From: an uncultured Bacteroidales bacterium
GTDB lineage: Bacteria; Bacteroidota; Bacteroidia; Bacteroidales; UBA932
Assembly: GCA_900316675.1 (NCBI GenBank)
Contig: ONDR01000022.1
Location: 1-49,579 of the forward strand
Length of the DNA: 49,579 nucleotides
Direction: 5' to 3'
This document shows, in pieces, positions 26,608-35,289 of the stretch. Made by a program: the position numbers and the translations under genes. How positions within the stretch are numbered: the stretch's first letter is position 1; every line of letters starts with the position of its first letter. The notes beneath the pieces are model-generated. The model made no database searches, was not told the origin of the DNA, and saw only the letters and a list, made by a program, of their open reading frames with translations.

Positions 26608-27237
26608 ATGGAAAAAGTAATAGCACACGAACTGCTGAGCATAGGAGCAGTATTCCTTAGACCCGAAGAACCCTTCACATGGGCCAGCGGAATCAAAAGC
26701 CCAATCTACTGTGACAACAGACTCACCCTCTCTGCCCCCGCCACAAGAGACAAAGTAGAAGCCGGACTGGCAGAACTAGTAAAGAAGTATCACCCTGACT
26801 GCCAAATGCTTATGGGCACATCCACCGCCGGCATCGCACACGCAGCGATGACCGCCACCCTGCTGAACCTGCCCATGGGCTACGTTCGCGGCGAAGCCAA
26901 AACCCACGGCCGCACCAACCGCATCGAAGGTAAGATGGAACCCGGCACCAAAGTAGTTGTAATTGAAGACCTTATCTCTACCGGCGGCAGCGCAATAGAA
27001 GTTGTGGAAGCCCTTCGCGAAGCCGGCGCCCAGGTGCTTGGCATCGTAAGCATCTTCACCTACGGAATGAAGAAAGGCCTTGAGCGCATCGCCGCAGCAG
27101 GCACTGTAAACCACTCACTCAGCAACCTTGACGCCCTTGTTGACGTAGCCGTAGAAGAAGGCCGCATCGCACCGCAGTGGAAAGAGCGCATCCTGGCCTT
27201 CCGCAACAATCCCTCAGACGAAAGTTGGATTAAATAA
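26608..27237 (+). CDS. pyrE: Orotate phosphoribosyltransferase
   Basis: Adds PRPP to orotate to give OMP. PRPP-binding motif VVVIEDLISTGGSAIEVV, orotate/PRPP segments TWASGIKSPIYCDNRL and YVRGEAKTHGR. Its 209 residues are normal. It follows the second 125-nt element by 36 bases and precedes pyrB by 13. Confidence 0.96.
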   Translation: MEKVIAHELLSIGAVFLRPEEPFTWASGIKSPIYCDNRLTLSAPATRDKVEAGLAELVKKYHPDCQMLMGTSTAGIAHAAMTATLLNLPMGYVRGEAKTHGRTNRIEGKMEPGTKVVVIEDLISTGGSAIEVVEALREAGAQVLGIVSIFTYGMKKGLERIAAAGTVNHSLSNLDALVDVAVEEGRIAPQWKERILAFRNNPSDESWIK

Positions 27238-27250
27238 AACTCAAACATAT

Positions 27251-28363
27251 ATGAAACATCTTATCGACCCTACCGACCTGACAAAACAGGAAACCGATCA
27301 GATTATTGCCCTTGCCCAGGACATCATCGCCGACAGGCAAAAGTACCAGGAAATCCTGGCCCACAAGAAGCTGGCGACTCTTTTTTACGAGCCCAGCACA
27401 CGTACAAGGCTTAGTTTTACAGCCGCAATGATGGAGCTTGGCGGCAACGTTCTTGGCTTCTCAGACGCCAAGAGCAGCTCTGTAAGCAAAGGTGAAACAG
27501 TGCAGGATACAGTGCGCGTGGTAGGATGTTTCGCCGACGTAATTGCAATGCGCCATCATATCGAGGGTGCCCAGCAATACGCAACAGAGGTGTCCCGCGT
27601 GCCTATTATCAATGCCGGCGACGGCTCTCACAGCCACCCCACCCAGACGCTCACGGACCTTCTGACCATCACCCGCGAGCTTGGCCACATTGACGGCATT
27701 ACCATCGGCTTCTGCGGCGACCTTAAATTCGGCCGCACAGTTCATTCGCTGATCAAGGCCCTGTCCCGCTACAAAGACATCAAGGTCATCCTCATCGCCC
27801 CGGACGAGCTCAAACTGCCGGACTACATCAAACAGGATGTATGCGACCGCCTTGGAGTCCAGTACCGTGAGGTTCATACCATGGAAGAAGTAATGCCGGA
27901 GCTCGATGTCCTTTACATGACACGCGTTCAGCAGGAACGCTTCCTGGACATGGACGAATTCAACCGCGTCAAGGACAGCTTTGTACTGGATGCCAAGAAG
28001 ATGTCCCTGGCCAAGGAAAAGATGGCAGTTCTTCACCCGCTGCCCCGCGTAAACGAGATTCTGACAGAGGTGGATTCAGACCCCCGCGCCGCATACTTCC
28101 GCCAGGTAGAGAACGGAAAGTTCGTGCGTATGGCCCTTATTACCAAGCTTCTTGAGTGGAAGGACGACCCTGCACACGACAACGTAGGCCGCGCCGGAAT
28201 GGCAGGCAGCAACCTTCTTGCCGCCGATTCTGAAGAGCTGCCCGCAGGCGCCCGCTGCCCTAATTCCAAGTGCATCTGCAACAACGAAAACGCCCCCGCC
28301 CGCTTCCACAAAACGGACTCCGGCGCCATCCGCTGCTGCTACTGCGATGCACGTATAAAGTAA
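27251..28363 (+). CDS. pyrB: Aspartate carbamoyltransferase fused to a PyrI-type zinc domain
   Basis: Joins carbamoyl phosphate and aspartate. The catalytic chain is complete: carbamoyl-phosphate loop FYEPSTRTRLSF (Ser49-Arg53), SSSVSKGETVQDT with the mobile lysine, NAGDGSHSHPTQ, and LHPLPRVNEI. After the usual end (about residue 310) there is a 60-residue tail with four cysteines spaced as in the zinc domain of the regulatory chain PyrI: Cys336-x4-Cys341 (CPNSKC) and Cys362/363-x-Cys365 (RCCYC). The nucleotide-binding allosteric half of PyrI is absent and no pyrI is in the window. In E. coli the zinc domain is what holds catalytic and regulatory chains together, so the tail may organise the oligomer here without allostery. 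Last gene of the pyr operon. Confidence 0.93.
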   Translation: MKHLIDPTDLTKQETDQIIALAQDIIADRQKYQEILAHKKLATLFYEPSTRTRLSFTAAMMELGGNVLGFSDAKSSSVSKGETVQDTVRVVGCFADVIAMRHHIEGAQQYATEVSRVPIINAGDGSHSHPTQTLTDLLTITRELGHIDGITIGFCGDLKFGRTVHSLIKALSRYKDIKVILIAPDELKLPDYIKQDVCDRLGVQYREVHTMEEVMPELDVLYMTRVQQERFLDMDEFNRVKDSFVLDAKKMSLAKEKMAVLHPLPRVNEILTEVDSDPRAAYFRQVENGKFVRMALITKLLEWKDDPAHDNVGRAGMAGSNLLAADSEELPAGARCPNSKCICNNENAPARFHKTDSGAIRCCYCDARIK

Positions 28364-28364
28364 T

Positions 28365-29023
28365 CTATTCCAATAGTTTAGACAACAACTTTTCAGGAAC
28401 GTCCCCGCAGATGCGGCGGACGTTTTCTTTTACGTATTCCAGGGACTCCTGCGGCGTAAGTGAAGACTTAAGGCTTACAGGCTTAAAGCCAGGGAAAGGG
28501 AAATCCAGGTCCTGAAACAATGACTCCGGAGCGCAGAAAGAAGACCTCTGCCAGCCGGAATAGGTCAGATCCACCCCACGGTATACGCGGATTATATCGC
28601 CCGTCACAAGGCGCGTCTGCATCTGCAGCCGGGCCAGCAGATTACACCGATGGAGCCATGCTCCGCCACATAGTCAAGTATGCGCTGCTGGTCTTCTGAC
28701 GGGGCATATTTAGGCTGAGCGCGGCGCCAGTTTAGCAGCTCCCGGTACACATCCACGGTAGCAAAAGCCGCCTTTCCGCCCCAAAGAAACTTACCGTAGG
28801 CAACATCCCCACTCTGCACGCTATAAATCTTCCAGTCCCACGGGCCAAGGTTCTCTTCTGTGAACCAAAGGTCGTGCGGAGTATGCTCTTCTACAGAAAA
28901 TCCGGCTATAGGATTTTCAAAAAAAGGTATGATGCGGTATTCCCGAATCAACTCAAGCATTGACTCCTGGTCCAGCACCCTGGGGCTGTACGTAAAATCC
29001 TGAATATTACGCTCAAAAGACAT
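28365..29023 (-). pseudogene. AlkZ-related protein gene, broken by a frameshift
   Basis: Two open frames cover what looks like one gene. The first (29023 to 28604) contains family-like LIREYRIIPFFENPIAGFSV, EHTPHDLWFTEE, GPWDWK and AYGKFLWGGKAAF, then runs into a meaningless cysteine-rich end. The second (28622 to 28365) continues as LVTGDIIRVYRGVDLTYSGW. In the frame between them the text reads NLLARLQMQTRLV, a sensible link, so one base seems to be missing near 28640. The intact protein would be about 215-220 residues. The family is common in Bacteroidota; its function is not known to me. No homopolymer is at the break, so either a real mutation or an assembly error is possible. It converges on pyrB. 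Confidence 0.55.
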
Positions 29024-29085
29024 AGTATCACAAATATAAAAAGAAAAATAATCATAAAAAAGGAATAAAGTACCACTATTGCATA

Positions 29086-29116
29086 TTGATTAAATGACCG
29101 ACCATTTATAACTTTG
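29086..29116 (+). promoter_or_regulatory. Promoter of the TlpA-like gene
   Basis: TTG (29086-29088), 20 bp, TAACTTTG (29109-29116); 43 bases before the start codon. The surrounding region 29024-29159 holds nothing else that I recognise. Confidence 0.7.
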
Positions 29117-29159
29117 TGGCCCAATTATTTAAAAGGATTCAATCAAACAATCAGATAAT

Positions 29160-30194
29160 ATGAAAAAGATCTCCTTATTTTTTGTTTCCCTTCTGGCCGT
29201 AATGTCTTGCGGCAGCAAGGTGTGCACAATTAAGGGCAGCTTTACTGACCCTGTTGATTCCGTAAGTCTGGTTAACACAACCGGAGATGTTATAGATAAT
29301 TGTATTCTTGCCGACGGCTCCTTCACCCTGAAATGTGAAATAGATCCCAAAACCTTCGTCTGCTTGATGCGCGGCAACAGTGGAAGCCCCATCCCCCTTA
29401 TACCGGACGTAAAAGAGATTAACCTATCCATAGAAGAAGGCAAACCCGTCATCAGCGGCAGTCCCCTGTCCACCGAACTGCAAGAGTTCCAGAACTGGGT
29501 TATAGACGCTTTCATGGAAAACAATGCCAAGGCCTTGCCGCTTATCGATGCCGGCGATCAGGAAGCCGCCGACGCCCTTAGCGACAATATGCATAAAAAG
29601 ATTGCAGCCCGCAGCAAAGAGGTTTATCTGAACCATAAGTCCGACGCCCTCGGCCTTCAGGCAATGTTTATTATGATGGAGGATATCGATGCCGATGAGT
29701 TCATCGCCTTGTACGAGCAGGCCGACAAATTCATCCAGGCCGATGGAAAAATCGGCGGCTACTACGAGCACCTTAAGGCCATCTCACTGAACGAGGTTGT
29801 TACCTATCTTGAAAACGGCGAGATCAAGAAAGAAGCCGGTACCTTCGAAGATTATGTCGGCAAAGGAAAATACGCCCTGGTAGATTTCTGGGCCTCATGG
29901 TGCGGCCCCTGCAGGGAAGAAACTCCCAACGTTGTTGCTGCTTACGAGAAATACAAGGACAAAGGCCTGATTGTGATTGGCGTTCCCGTCAACGATAAAG
30001 TGGATGCAACCATCAAAGCGCTGGAAAGTCTTGGCATACATTATCCTCAGATTCTTGACCCCTCACAGCAACTTGCGGATAGATTCAGTATTTCTACCAT
30101 ACCGCACATCATCCTCTTTGGTCCTGACGGTACCATCGTAGCCGACAACCTTCGCGGCGCCGGCATCGCCACCGCCCTCCAAAAGAATCTTTAA
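29160..30194 (+). CDS. TlpA/ResA-like thioredoxin lipoprotein
   Basis: Envelope thiol-disulfide protein, 344 residues. A lipobox-type signal ends in VMSCGS (Cys17). An N-terminal DUF4369-like beta domain follows (to about residue 110), then a helical linker, and a thioredoxin domain from about 225. The redox motif is FWASWCGPCREE (Cys248 and Cys251), with the cis-Pro in STIPHIILFG. Bacteroidota carry many of these, often with unknown partners. It is a single-gene unit with its own promoter and hairpins after the stop. Confidence 0.88.
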   Translation: MKKISLFFVSLLAVMSCGSKVCTIKGSFTDPVDSVSLVNTTGDVIDNCILADGSFTLKCEIDPKTFVCLMRGNSGSPIPLIPDVKEINLSIEEGKPVISGSPLSTELQEFQNWVIDAFMENNAKALPLIDAGDQEAADALSDNMHKKIAARSKEVYLNHKSDALGLQAMFIMMEDIDADEFIALYEQADKFIQADGKIGGYYEHLKAISLNEVVTYLENGEIKKEAGTFEDYVGKGKYALVDFWASWCGPCREETPNVVAAYEKYKDKGLIVIGVPVNDKVDATIKALESLGIHYPQILDPSQQLADRFSISTIPHIILFGPDGTIVADNLRGAGIATALQKNL

Positions 30195-30202
30195 AGGAAA
30201 TC

Positions 30203-30219
30203 GTCGGGCTTTGCCCGAC
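30203..30219 (+). terminator. Short hairpin after the TlpA-like gene
   Basis: GTCGGGC-TTT-GCCCGAC, perfect 7-bp stem 9 bases after the stop. No T-tract follows directly; the 24-bp palindrome starts at the next base. Confidence 0.5.
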
Positions 30220-30271
30220 ATGCTCCACAAATAAAGGTCCGACGTTTGTCGGACCTTTATTTGTGGAGCAT
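30220..30271. terminator. 24-bp perfect palindrome covering the tRNA-Ala 3' end
   Basis: Arms 30220-30243 and 30248-30271 are perfectly complementary around a 4-nt loop (GTTT). The right arm includes the last 8 bases of the tRNA gene. Read from the tRNA (minus strand), the inner part is AAAGGTCCGAC/GTCGGACCTTT followed by ATTTGT, a usable terminator. The same hairpin works for the TlpA-like gene in the other direction. Confidence 0.65.
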
Positions 30272-30336
30272 AGGAGAATCGAACTCCTGACCTTTTGAAT
30301 GCCATTCAAACGCTCTACCAACTGAGCTAATACCCC
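30264..30336 (-). tRNA. tRNA-Ala (anticodon GGC)
   Basis: 73 nt on the minus strand. The acceptor stem GGGGTAT/ATGCTCC contains the G3-U70 pair that identifies alanine tRNAs, with discriminator A73. D-arm AGCTCAGTTGGTAGAGC, anticodon stem TTTGA/TCAAA with loop ATGGCAT (anticodon GGC, T33 before it), T-arm with GTTCGATTC. CCA is not encoded (the gene is followed by CAA). Confidence 0.95.
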
Positions 30337-30404
30337 ATCGGGACTACAAAGTAAAGAAAAAAGATTCAGTTTTCCAAATAAGAGTAAGACCACAGCCGTG
30401 TTTT

Positions 30405-30434
30405 TTGGTTTTTAACAGATTTTTAATAAATTTG
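30405..30434 (+). promoter_or_regulatory. Promoter of the M13 peptidase gene
   Basis: TTG (30405-30407), 19 bp, TAAATTTG (30427-30434); 52 bases before the start codon. Confidence 0.65.
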
Positions 30435-30486
30435 AGAGATTTTTGCCAAAAGGCACAAAGCGTGTTTAAAACAAAATCTATAGAAT

Positions 30487-32499
30487 ATGAAAAAAGTAGG
30501 ATTGCTTATGATTGCAACACTGGCTCTCGCAGCCTGCAACACAAACGCACAAAAAAAGGCGCCCGCACTGGACATGTCAAGCCTTGACACCACTGTAAGC
30601 CCTAAAGTTGACTTCTATCAGTACTCTACCGGCGGATGGCAGAAGAACAACCCCCTTCGCCCTGAATTCTCCCGCTACGGCAGCTTCGACGCCTTGCGCG
30701 AACAGGCCCAGGAGAACCTGAACGCCCTCTTCCAGGAAATGACCACCCTTAAGGCAAAACCCGGAACCGTAGAGCAGAAGATATCAGACCTGTACAAAAT
30801 GGCAATGGACTCTACCACCCGCAACCAGCTGGGCGCAGAGCCAATCAAACCGTATATTGCTGAAATTGAAGCAGTTGAAACAAAAGACCAGCTGGCCACC
30901 CTGCTTGGCAAGATGAACCTGTACGGAGAAAGCGCCTTCTTTGGCGGCGGTGCCGAGGCCGACCTTGCCAACAGCGACATGCAGGTTCTCTACATCGGCC
31001 AGGGAGGCCTTGGAATGGGAGACCGCGACTACTATCTTAAAGAGGAGAACGTAGAGCTCCGTGAAGGTTATCATTCCTTCCTGACCAAGGTTCTGGACAT
31101 GTCAGGCGTAAACAACCCGATGACAGTAGCAGACCAGGCCCTTAAGGTTGAGACTGACCTTGCAAAGATATTCTGGAGCCGCGAGCAGAACCGCGACATG
31201 GCAGCTATCTACAACCCCATGTCCTCTGAAGAAATCTGCAAAGAATGGCCCGGCATCCGCTTCAACCTGATTTGCGAAGCAGCCGGTATCGCTCCCCAGG
31301 AGAAAGTGATCGTGCAGCAGCCTTCTTACTTCGAAGCCCTCTCTAAATACATAGAAGCAACTGACCTTGAGGAACTTAAGGCCTATGTACTGGGCCAGTT
31401 CGTACAAGGCCAGTGCAGCGCCCTCAGCGACGAGTTCTACACCGCAAGCTGGACCTTCTTCAGCCACCAGATGGCCGGCGCACAGGAGGAAACACCCCGC
31501 TGGAAACGCGCAATGAGCGTTCCTAACAGTATTCTTGGCGAAGCCGTTGGTGAAATGTACGTAAGCCGCTACTTCCCCGAGAGCTCTAAGCAGAAGATGA
31601 TCACTCTTGTGAACAATCTTAAGACCGCCCTTGGAGAGCACATCAAAGGCCTTGACTGGATGAGCGACGAAACCAAGGAAAAAGCCCTTGAGAAGCTTGC
31701 AGCCTTCACCGTAAAGATTGGCTATCCTGACAAATGGAAAGATTACAGCACCCTTGACATCACCGCCGACAAGACCTACTACGAGAACCTTCGCGCCGCA
31801 AGCGCATGGTACGTTGCCGACAACCTTCAGAAACTTGGCAAGCCCACTGACAAGACCGAATGGGGCATGACTCCCCAGACCGTGAACGCATACTACAACC
31901 CTACCACCAACGAGATCTGCTTCCCCGCAGCCATCCTGCAGAAGCCTTTCTTCGATCCTGACGCCGACGAGCCCGTAAACTATGGCGGCATCGGTGTGGT
32001 AATCGGTCACGAAATGAGCCACGGCTTCGACGACCAGGGCTCTATGTTCGATGCCAACGGAAACATGGTCAACTGGTGGACAGCAGAGGACAAGGCCAAA
32101 TTCGACGCCCTTGGAGACAAGCTGGTAGCTCAGTTCGACGAGGTTGAGATCGTTCCCGGCGTAAAGGCCAACGGCCGCTACACCCTTGGAGAGAATATCG
32201 GCGACCACGGCGGCCTGTCAATCGCCTTCACAGCTATGCAGAATGCAGTTAAGGGCGATGATCCCATGATTGACGGCTTCACTCGCGCACAGCGCTTCTA
32301 CCTTAGCTACGGCGCTATCTGGGCACAGAACATCACCGACCAGGAGAAGGCCCGCCTTACCAACCTGGACGTTCACTCACTGGCAGTAAATCGCGTAAAT
32401 GTAAGCATCCGCAACTTCCAGTCCTTCTTTGACGCATTCGACATCAAGGAGGGTGACCCTATGTTCCGCCCCGAAGAGGAAAGAGTACATATCTGGTAA
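30487..32499 (+). CDS. M13-family zinc endopeptidase (PepO/neprilysin-like) lipoprotein
   Basis: Zinc peptidase for small peptides in the envelope. Lipobox signal with LALAACNTN (Cys18). The M13 N-terminal domain starts around DFYQYSTGGWQKNNPL. The catalytic domain carries HEMSHGFDDQG (His508, Glu509, His512) and the third zinc ligand region GENIGDHGG; the family's NAYYNPTTNEICFPAAIL substrate strand lies just before. It ends FRPEEERVHIW, as the family does. Length 670 is normal. Single-gene unit with its own promoter and terminator. Confidence 0.95.
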   Translation: MKKVGLLMIATLALAACNTNAQKKAPALDMSSLDTTVSPKVDFYQYSTGGWQKNNPLRPEFSRYGSFDALREQAQENLNALFQEMTTLKAKPGTVEQKISDLYKMAMDSTTRNQLGAEPIKPYIAEIEAVETKDQLATLLGKMNLYGESAFFGGGAEADLANSDMQVLYIGQGGLGMGDRDYYLKEENVELREGYHSFLTKVLDMSGVNNPMTVADQALKVETDLAKIFWSREQNRDMAAIYNPMSSEEICKEWPGIRFNLICEAAGIAPQEKVIVQQPSYFEALSKYIEATDLEELKAYVLGQFVQGQCSALSDEFYTASWTFFSHQMAGAQEETPRWKRAMSVPNSILGEAVGEMYVSRYFPESSKQKMITLVNNLKTALGEHIKGLDWMSDETKEKALEKLAAFTVKIGYPDKWKDYSTLDITADKTYYENLRAASAWYVADNLQKLGKPTDKTEWGMTPQTVNAYYNPTTNEICFPAAILQKPFFDPDADEPVNYGGIGVVIGHEMSHGFDDQGSMFDANGNMVNWWTAEDKAKFDALGDKLVAQFDEVEIVPGVKANGRYTLGENIGDHGGLSIAFTAMQNAVKGDDPMIDGFTRAQRFYLSYGAIWAQNITDQEKARLTNLDVHSLAVNRVNVSIRNFQSFFDAFDIKEGDPMFRPEEERVHIW

Positions 32500-32519
32500 T
32501 TATTACCCGAATAAACCTA

Positions 32520-32547
32520 AAAAGGCCCGCCTGTGCGGGCTTTTTTC
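32520..32547 (+). terminator. Intrinsic terminator after the M13 peptidase
   Basis: GCCCGC-CTGT-GCGGGC stem (32525-32540) with A residues before and six T after. Twenty-one bases after the stop codon. Confidence 0.85.
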
Positions 32548-32578
32548 TTGTATTATATGTAAAGATTTTTTATCTTTG
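32548..32578 (+). promoter_or_regulatory. Promoter of the SLBB-Wzz operon
   Basis: TTG (32548-32550), 20 bp, TATCTTTG (32571-32578), directly after the terminator and 33 bases before the start codon. Confidence 0.7.
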
Positions 32579-32611
32579 TGTGTTAATATGGCAAAAAACT
32601 GAACTAATAAT

Positions 32612-35284
32612 ATGAAGAAAATCCTTACTACACTGCTCATGAGTTTCATGCTCACGGCAGCATTCGCCCAGAACGCAACTATCATGAGCCTGGCTCAGGC
32701 AGAACTGGCAAAACGCGGTCTGAATGAAACTGAAGTCCGCGCACGCCTTGTCCAGAACGGCATTGACGTAGATAATCTGAAGCCTTCAGACTACGCATCT
32801 TACCAGGCAAGAATCATGCAGATTCTGGATCAGATGCAGGCAGAAAAAGCCGGCCCCGCTGCAACCACAGCAGCCGCTGACTCTGTTTCCACCCAGATAG
32901 GCATAGAGATAGCAGCTCCCGTTACCGTGCAGGCCGCATCAACCACAAACGAGAAAGTCGCAGAGGCAGCTATCTCAGAAGTGAAGGATGTTAAACAGGA
33001 TAGTACCGCAATATACGGCCACGCCATCTTTGAGGGCAAGACCCTTGACGTTTACCGCACGACTGACGGCGCCCAGGCCCCTGACACCTATATTCTTGGC
33101 GACGGTGACGAGGTTCATATTTCCATCTTCGGTTCTTCCCAGACAGAAATTCACCAGCGCATCGCTCTGGACGGATCCATCCAGCCCGCAGGCTCAAGCA
33201 AGATCTTCCTTAAGGGAATGAACCTTGCACAGGCACGCGAAGCCATACGCACAAGGCTTAGCCAGCATTTCTCTTTCAACAGGGACCAGATTGCAGTAAC
33301 CATCACCACAGCCCGTACCGTAACCGTCAGCATCTACGGAGAAGTTGGCGTTCAGGGCGGCTTTACCGTAAGTGCACTTAACACTGTATTCAACGCACTT
33401 ACCGCAGCAGGCGGCCCTACAGGCATCGGTTCAGTACGTAACATCCAGCTTTCACGCGGTGGCAAGACCCAGCGTCTGGACCTTTACGAATACATGACCA
33501 ACCCCAACGCCAAGGTTCCTTACGACATCCAGAACGGAGACATCATCTTTGTTCCTGTTGCACAGAAGATTGTTGCAGTTTACGGTGCTGTTAACCGCCC
33601 TATGCGTTATGAGATGGTAGAAGGTGAAGACCTTGTAAAGCTTATCAAGCTTGCAGGCGGCCTTACCGCAGATGCTTATACCCGCTTTGTTCAGATAGAG
33701 CGCTATGACGACGGTGAAAAGAAATATCTTGAGTACGACCTTAACCAGGTAATGAGCGGTGCCAAGAGGGTTGACCTTATTCCCGGAGACATCGTTCGCA
33801 TCAAGGCTTCCAACGAGCCTCTTGAAGAATATGTAGCAATCACCGGCGACGTCTTCTATGACGGTAACTATGACCTTACCAGGAACAGCAGCCTCAAGAC
33901 CCTCATAGAGAACGCAAAGATTAAGAATACCGCCCGTACTGATATCGTATTCGTAGAGCGCACAAAGGACGACGAGACCGTAGAAGTTATGACCGTTCCC
34001 TTCCCCGGAACAAACGGCAACGCAGACTTCCGCCTTCAGAAGAGGGATAAGGTTACCGTTCTTGAACTTTCTGCATACCGTGATGTAGATACCATCGCTG
34101 TCAGCGGACAGGTTCGCAAGCCTTTCAGCCGCGTCTTCGGCCTCAATGACAAGATGACCGTCGTACAGGCAATTGAGTTTGCAGGTGGCATGAAGAGTAC
34201 CGGCTTCCCTATTGCATATATCTTCCGTAAAGACATCACCAACCCTGAGAAGATGGAATACAAGAGAGTATCCATTGACAGGGACGGCGGCATGTTCCTT
34301 AAGCCCGGTGACCGTCTTAACATTTACGACAACAGCACTTTCACAGAGATTGGCCAAATTAACGTTAGCGGTGCAGTTAACAGCCCCGTAAAAGTTGCCT
34401 ACGACCCCAGCCTTACCATCCACAACCTGCTTGAAATGGCAGAAGGCGTAACCGTATCCGCAGACCTTAACAGGATTGATATCTTCAGGATGGAGACCGA
34501 AGGCAGCAACGTCAAGTTCAAAAACTACTCAGTTAAAGTTGACAAGGACTTCAATATCATAGGCTCTGACTTCCAGATCCAGCCTTACGACCATATCGTT
34601 GTACGCCAAATCCCCAACTTCACAACCGGAAGACGCGTAGAGCTTAACGGCCGCGTGAAGTACCCCGGAACCTATGTACTGGAGGACGGCCGCACCACAC
34701 TCTCAGAGATTATCGAGAGGGCAGGTGGTCTTCTTGACGACGTAGATCCTTATGCAACCCTTATCCGTACCTACAACAACAGGGGCCCTATCGGCATCAA
34801 TGTTAAAGAGGCTATGAAGAATAAGAGAAAGGCTGCAAAAGATCCTATCCTCATGGACGGAGACGTTGTTGATGTTGTTCGTCAGGAAAACACCGTTACC
34901 ATCTACACTACCGGTACCCGCATGGACCAGTACACCCCGGAAGGCTTCGACTTTGAGAAGAAGACCGTTGTTTTCCAGGGCCGTCACAGCGCAGGCTGGT
35001 ACCTTGATAACTTTGCAGGCGGCTTCCACCGTCTTGCAGACAGGAACAGCGTAACCGTTACCCTGCCTAACAACCAGACCCGCAGCACCCGCAAGAAGAT
35101 GATCTTCTTCCGCCGCTATCCTACCGTAGAGCCCGGCAGCGTTATTACTGTAAGCCTGAGCCCTGAAAAGATAGAGGCAGACTCTAAGCCTAAAGAGAAG
35201 ATTGACTGGGAGAACGTAGGTGCTAAGGCTCTGTCTGCAATTACATCAGTTGTATCCATCATCCTGCTTGCTAACAGACTGTAA
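32612..35284 (+). CDS. Polysaccharide export protein, Wza-like with multiple SLBB domains
   Basis: Outer-membrane or periplasmic export channel protein of 890 residues. A signal peptide ends at AAFAQNA (about residue 20) without a lipobox Cys. A helical and Ala/Thr-rich region leads into the polysaccharide-export domain (YILGDGDEVHISIFGSSQ, near residue 160). Then come repeated SLBB beta-grasp units, visible as recurring V-x-G-x-V blocks: VSIYGEVGVQGGFTV, VAVYGAVNRPMRYEM, ISGDVFYDG-like ITGDVFYDGNYDL, VSGQVRKPFSRVFGL, VSGAVNSPVKVAYD, LNGRVKYPGTYVLEDG. A hydrophobic segment is at the C-terminus (SVVSIILLANRL). Followed after 5 bases by its Wzz-like partner. Confidence 0.88.
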   Translation: MKKILTTLLMSFMLTAAFAQNATIMSLAQAELAKRGLNETEVRARLVQNGIDVDNLKPSDYASYQARIMQILDQMQAEKAGPAATTAAADSVSTQIGIEIAAPVTVQAASTTNEKVAEAAISEVKDVKQDSTAIYGHAIFEGKTLDVYRTTDGAQAPDTYILGDGDEVHISIFGSSQTEIHQRIALDGSIQPAGSSKIFLKGMNLAQAREAIRTRLSQHFSFNRDQIAVTITTARTVTVSIYGEVGVQGGFTVSALNTVFNALTAAGGPTGIGSVRNIQLSRGGKTQRLDLYEYMTNPNAKVPYDIQNGDIIFVPVAQKIVAVYGAVNRPMRYEMVEGEDLVKLIKLAGGLTADAYTRFVQIERYDDGEKKYLEYDLNQVMSGAKRVDLIPGDIVRIKASNEPLEEYVAITGDVFYDGNYDLTRNSSLKTLIENAKIKNTARTDIVFVERTKDDETVEVMTVPFPGTNGNADFRLQKRDKVTVLELSAYRDVDTIAVSGQVRKPFSRVFGLNDKMTVVQAIEFAGGMKSTGFPIAYIFRKDITNPEKMEYKRVSIDRDGGMFLKPGDRLNIYDNSTFTEIGQINVSGAVNSPVKVAYDPSLTIHNLLEMAEGVTVSADLNRIDIFRMETEGSNVKFKNYSVKVDKDFNIIGSDFQIQPYDHIVVRQIPNFTTGRRVELNGRVKYPGTYVLEDGRTTLSEIIERAGGLLDDVDPYATLIRTYNNRGPIGINVKEAMKNKRKAAKDPILMDGDVVDVVRQENTVTIYTTGTRMDQYTPEGFDFEKKTVVFQGRHSAGWYLDNFAGGFHRLADRNSVTVTLPNNQTRSTRKKMIFFRRYPTVEPGSVITVSLSPEKIEADSKPKEKIDWENVGAKALSAITSVVSIILLANRL

Positions 35285-35289
35285 CAGCC

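Noticed and set aside
28364..28380. TCTATTCCAATAG after pyrB as a third copy or remnant of the 125-nt element
   Set aside because: Only the 9-base arm word matches; no core follows, and it lies inside the AlkZ-related 3' end.
31102..32208. 368-codon antisense frame in the M13 peptidase
   Set aside because: No motif; the sense gene is full length with zinc site.
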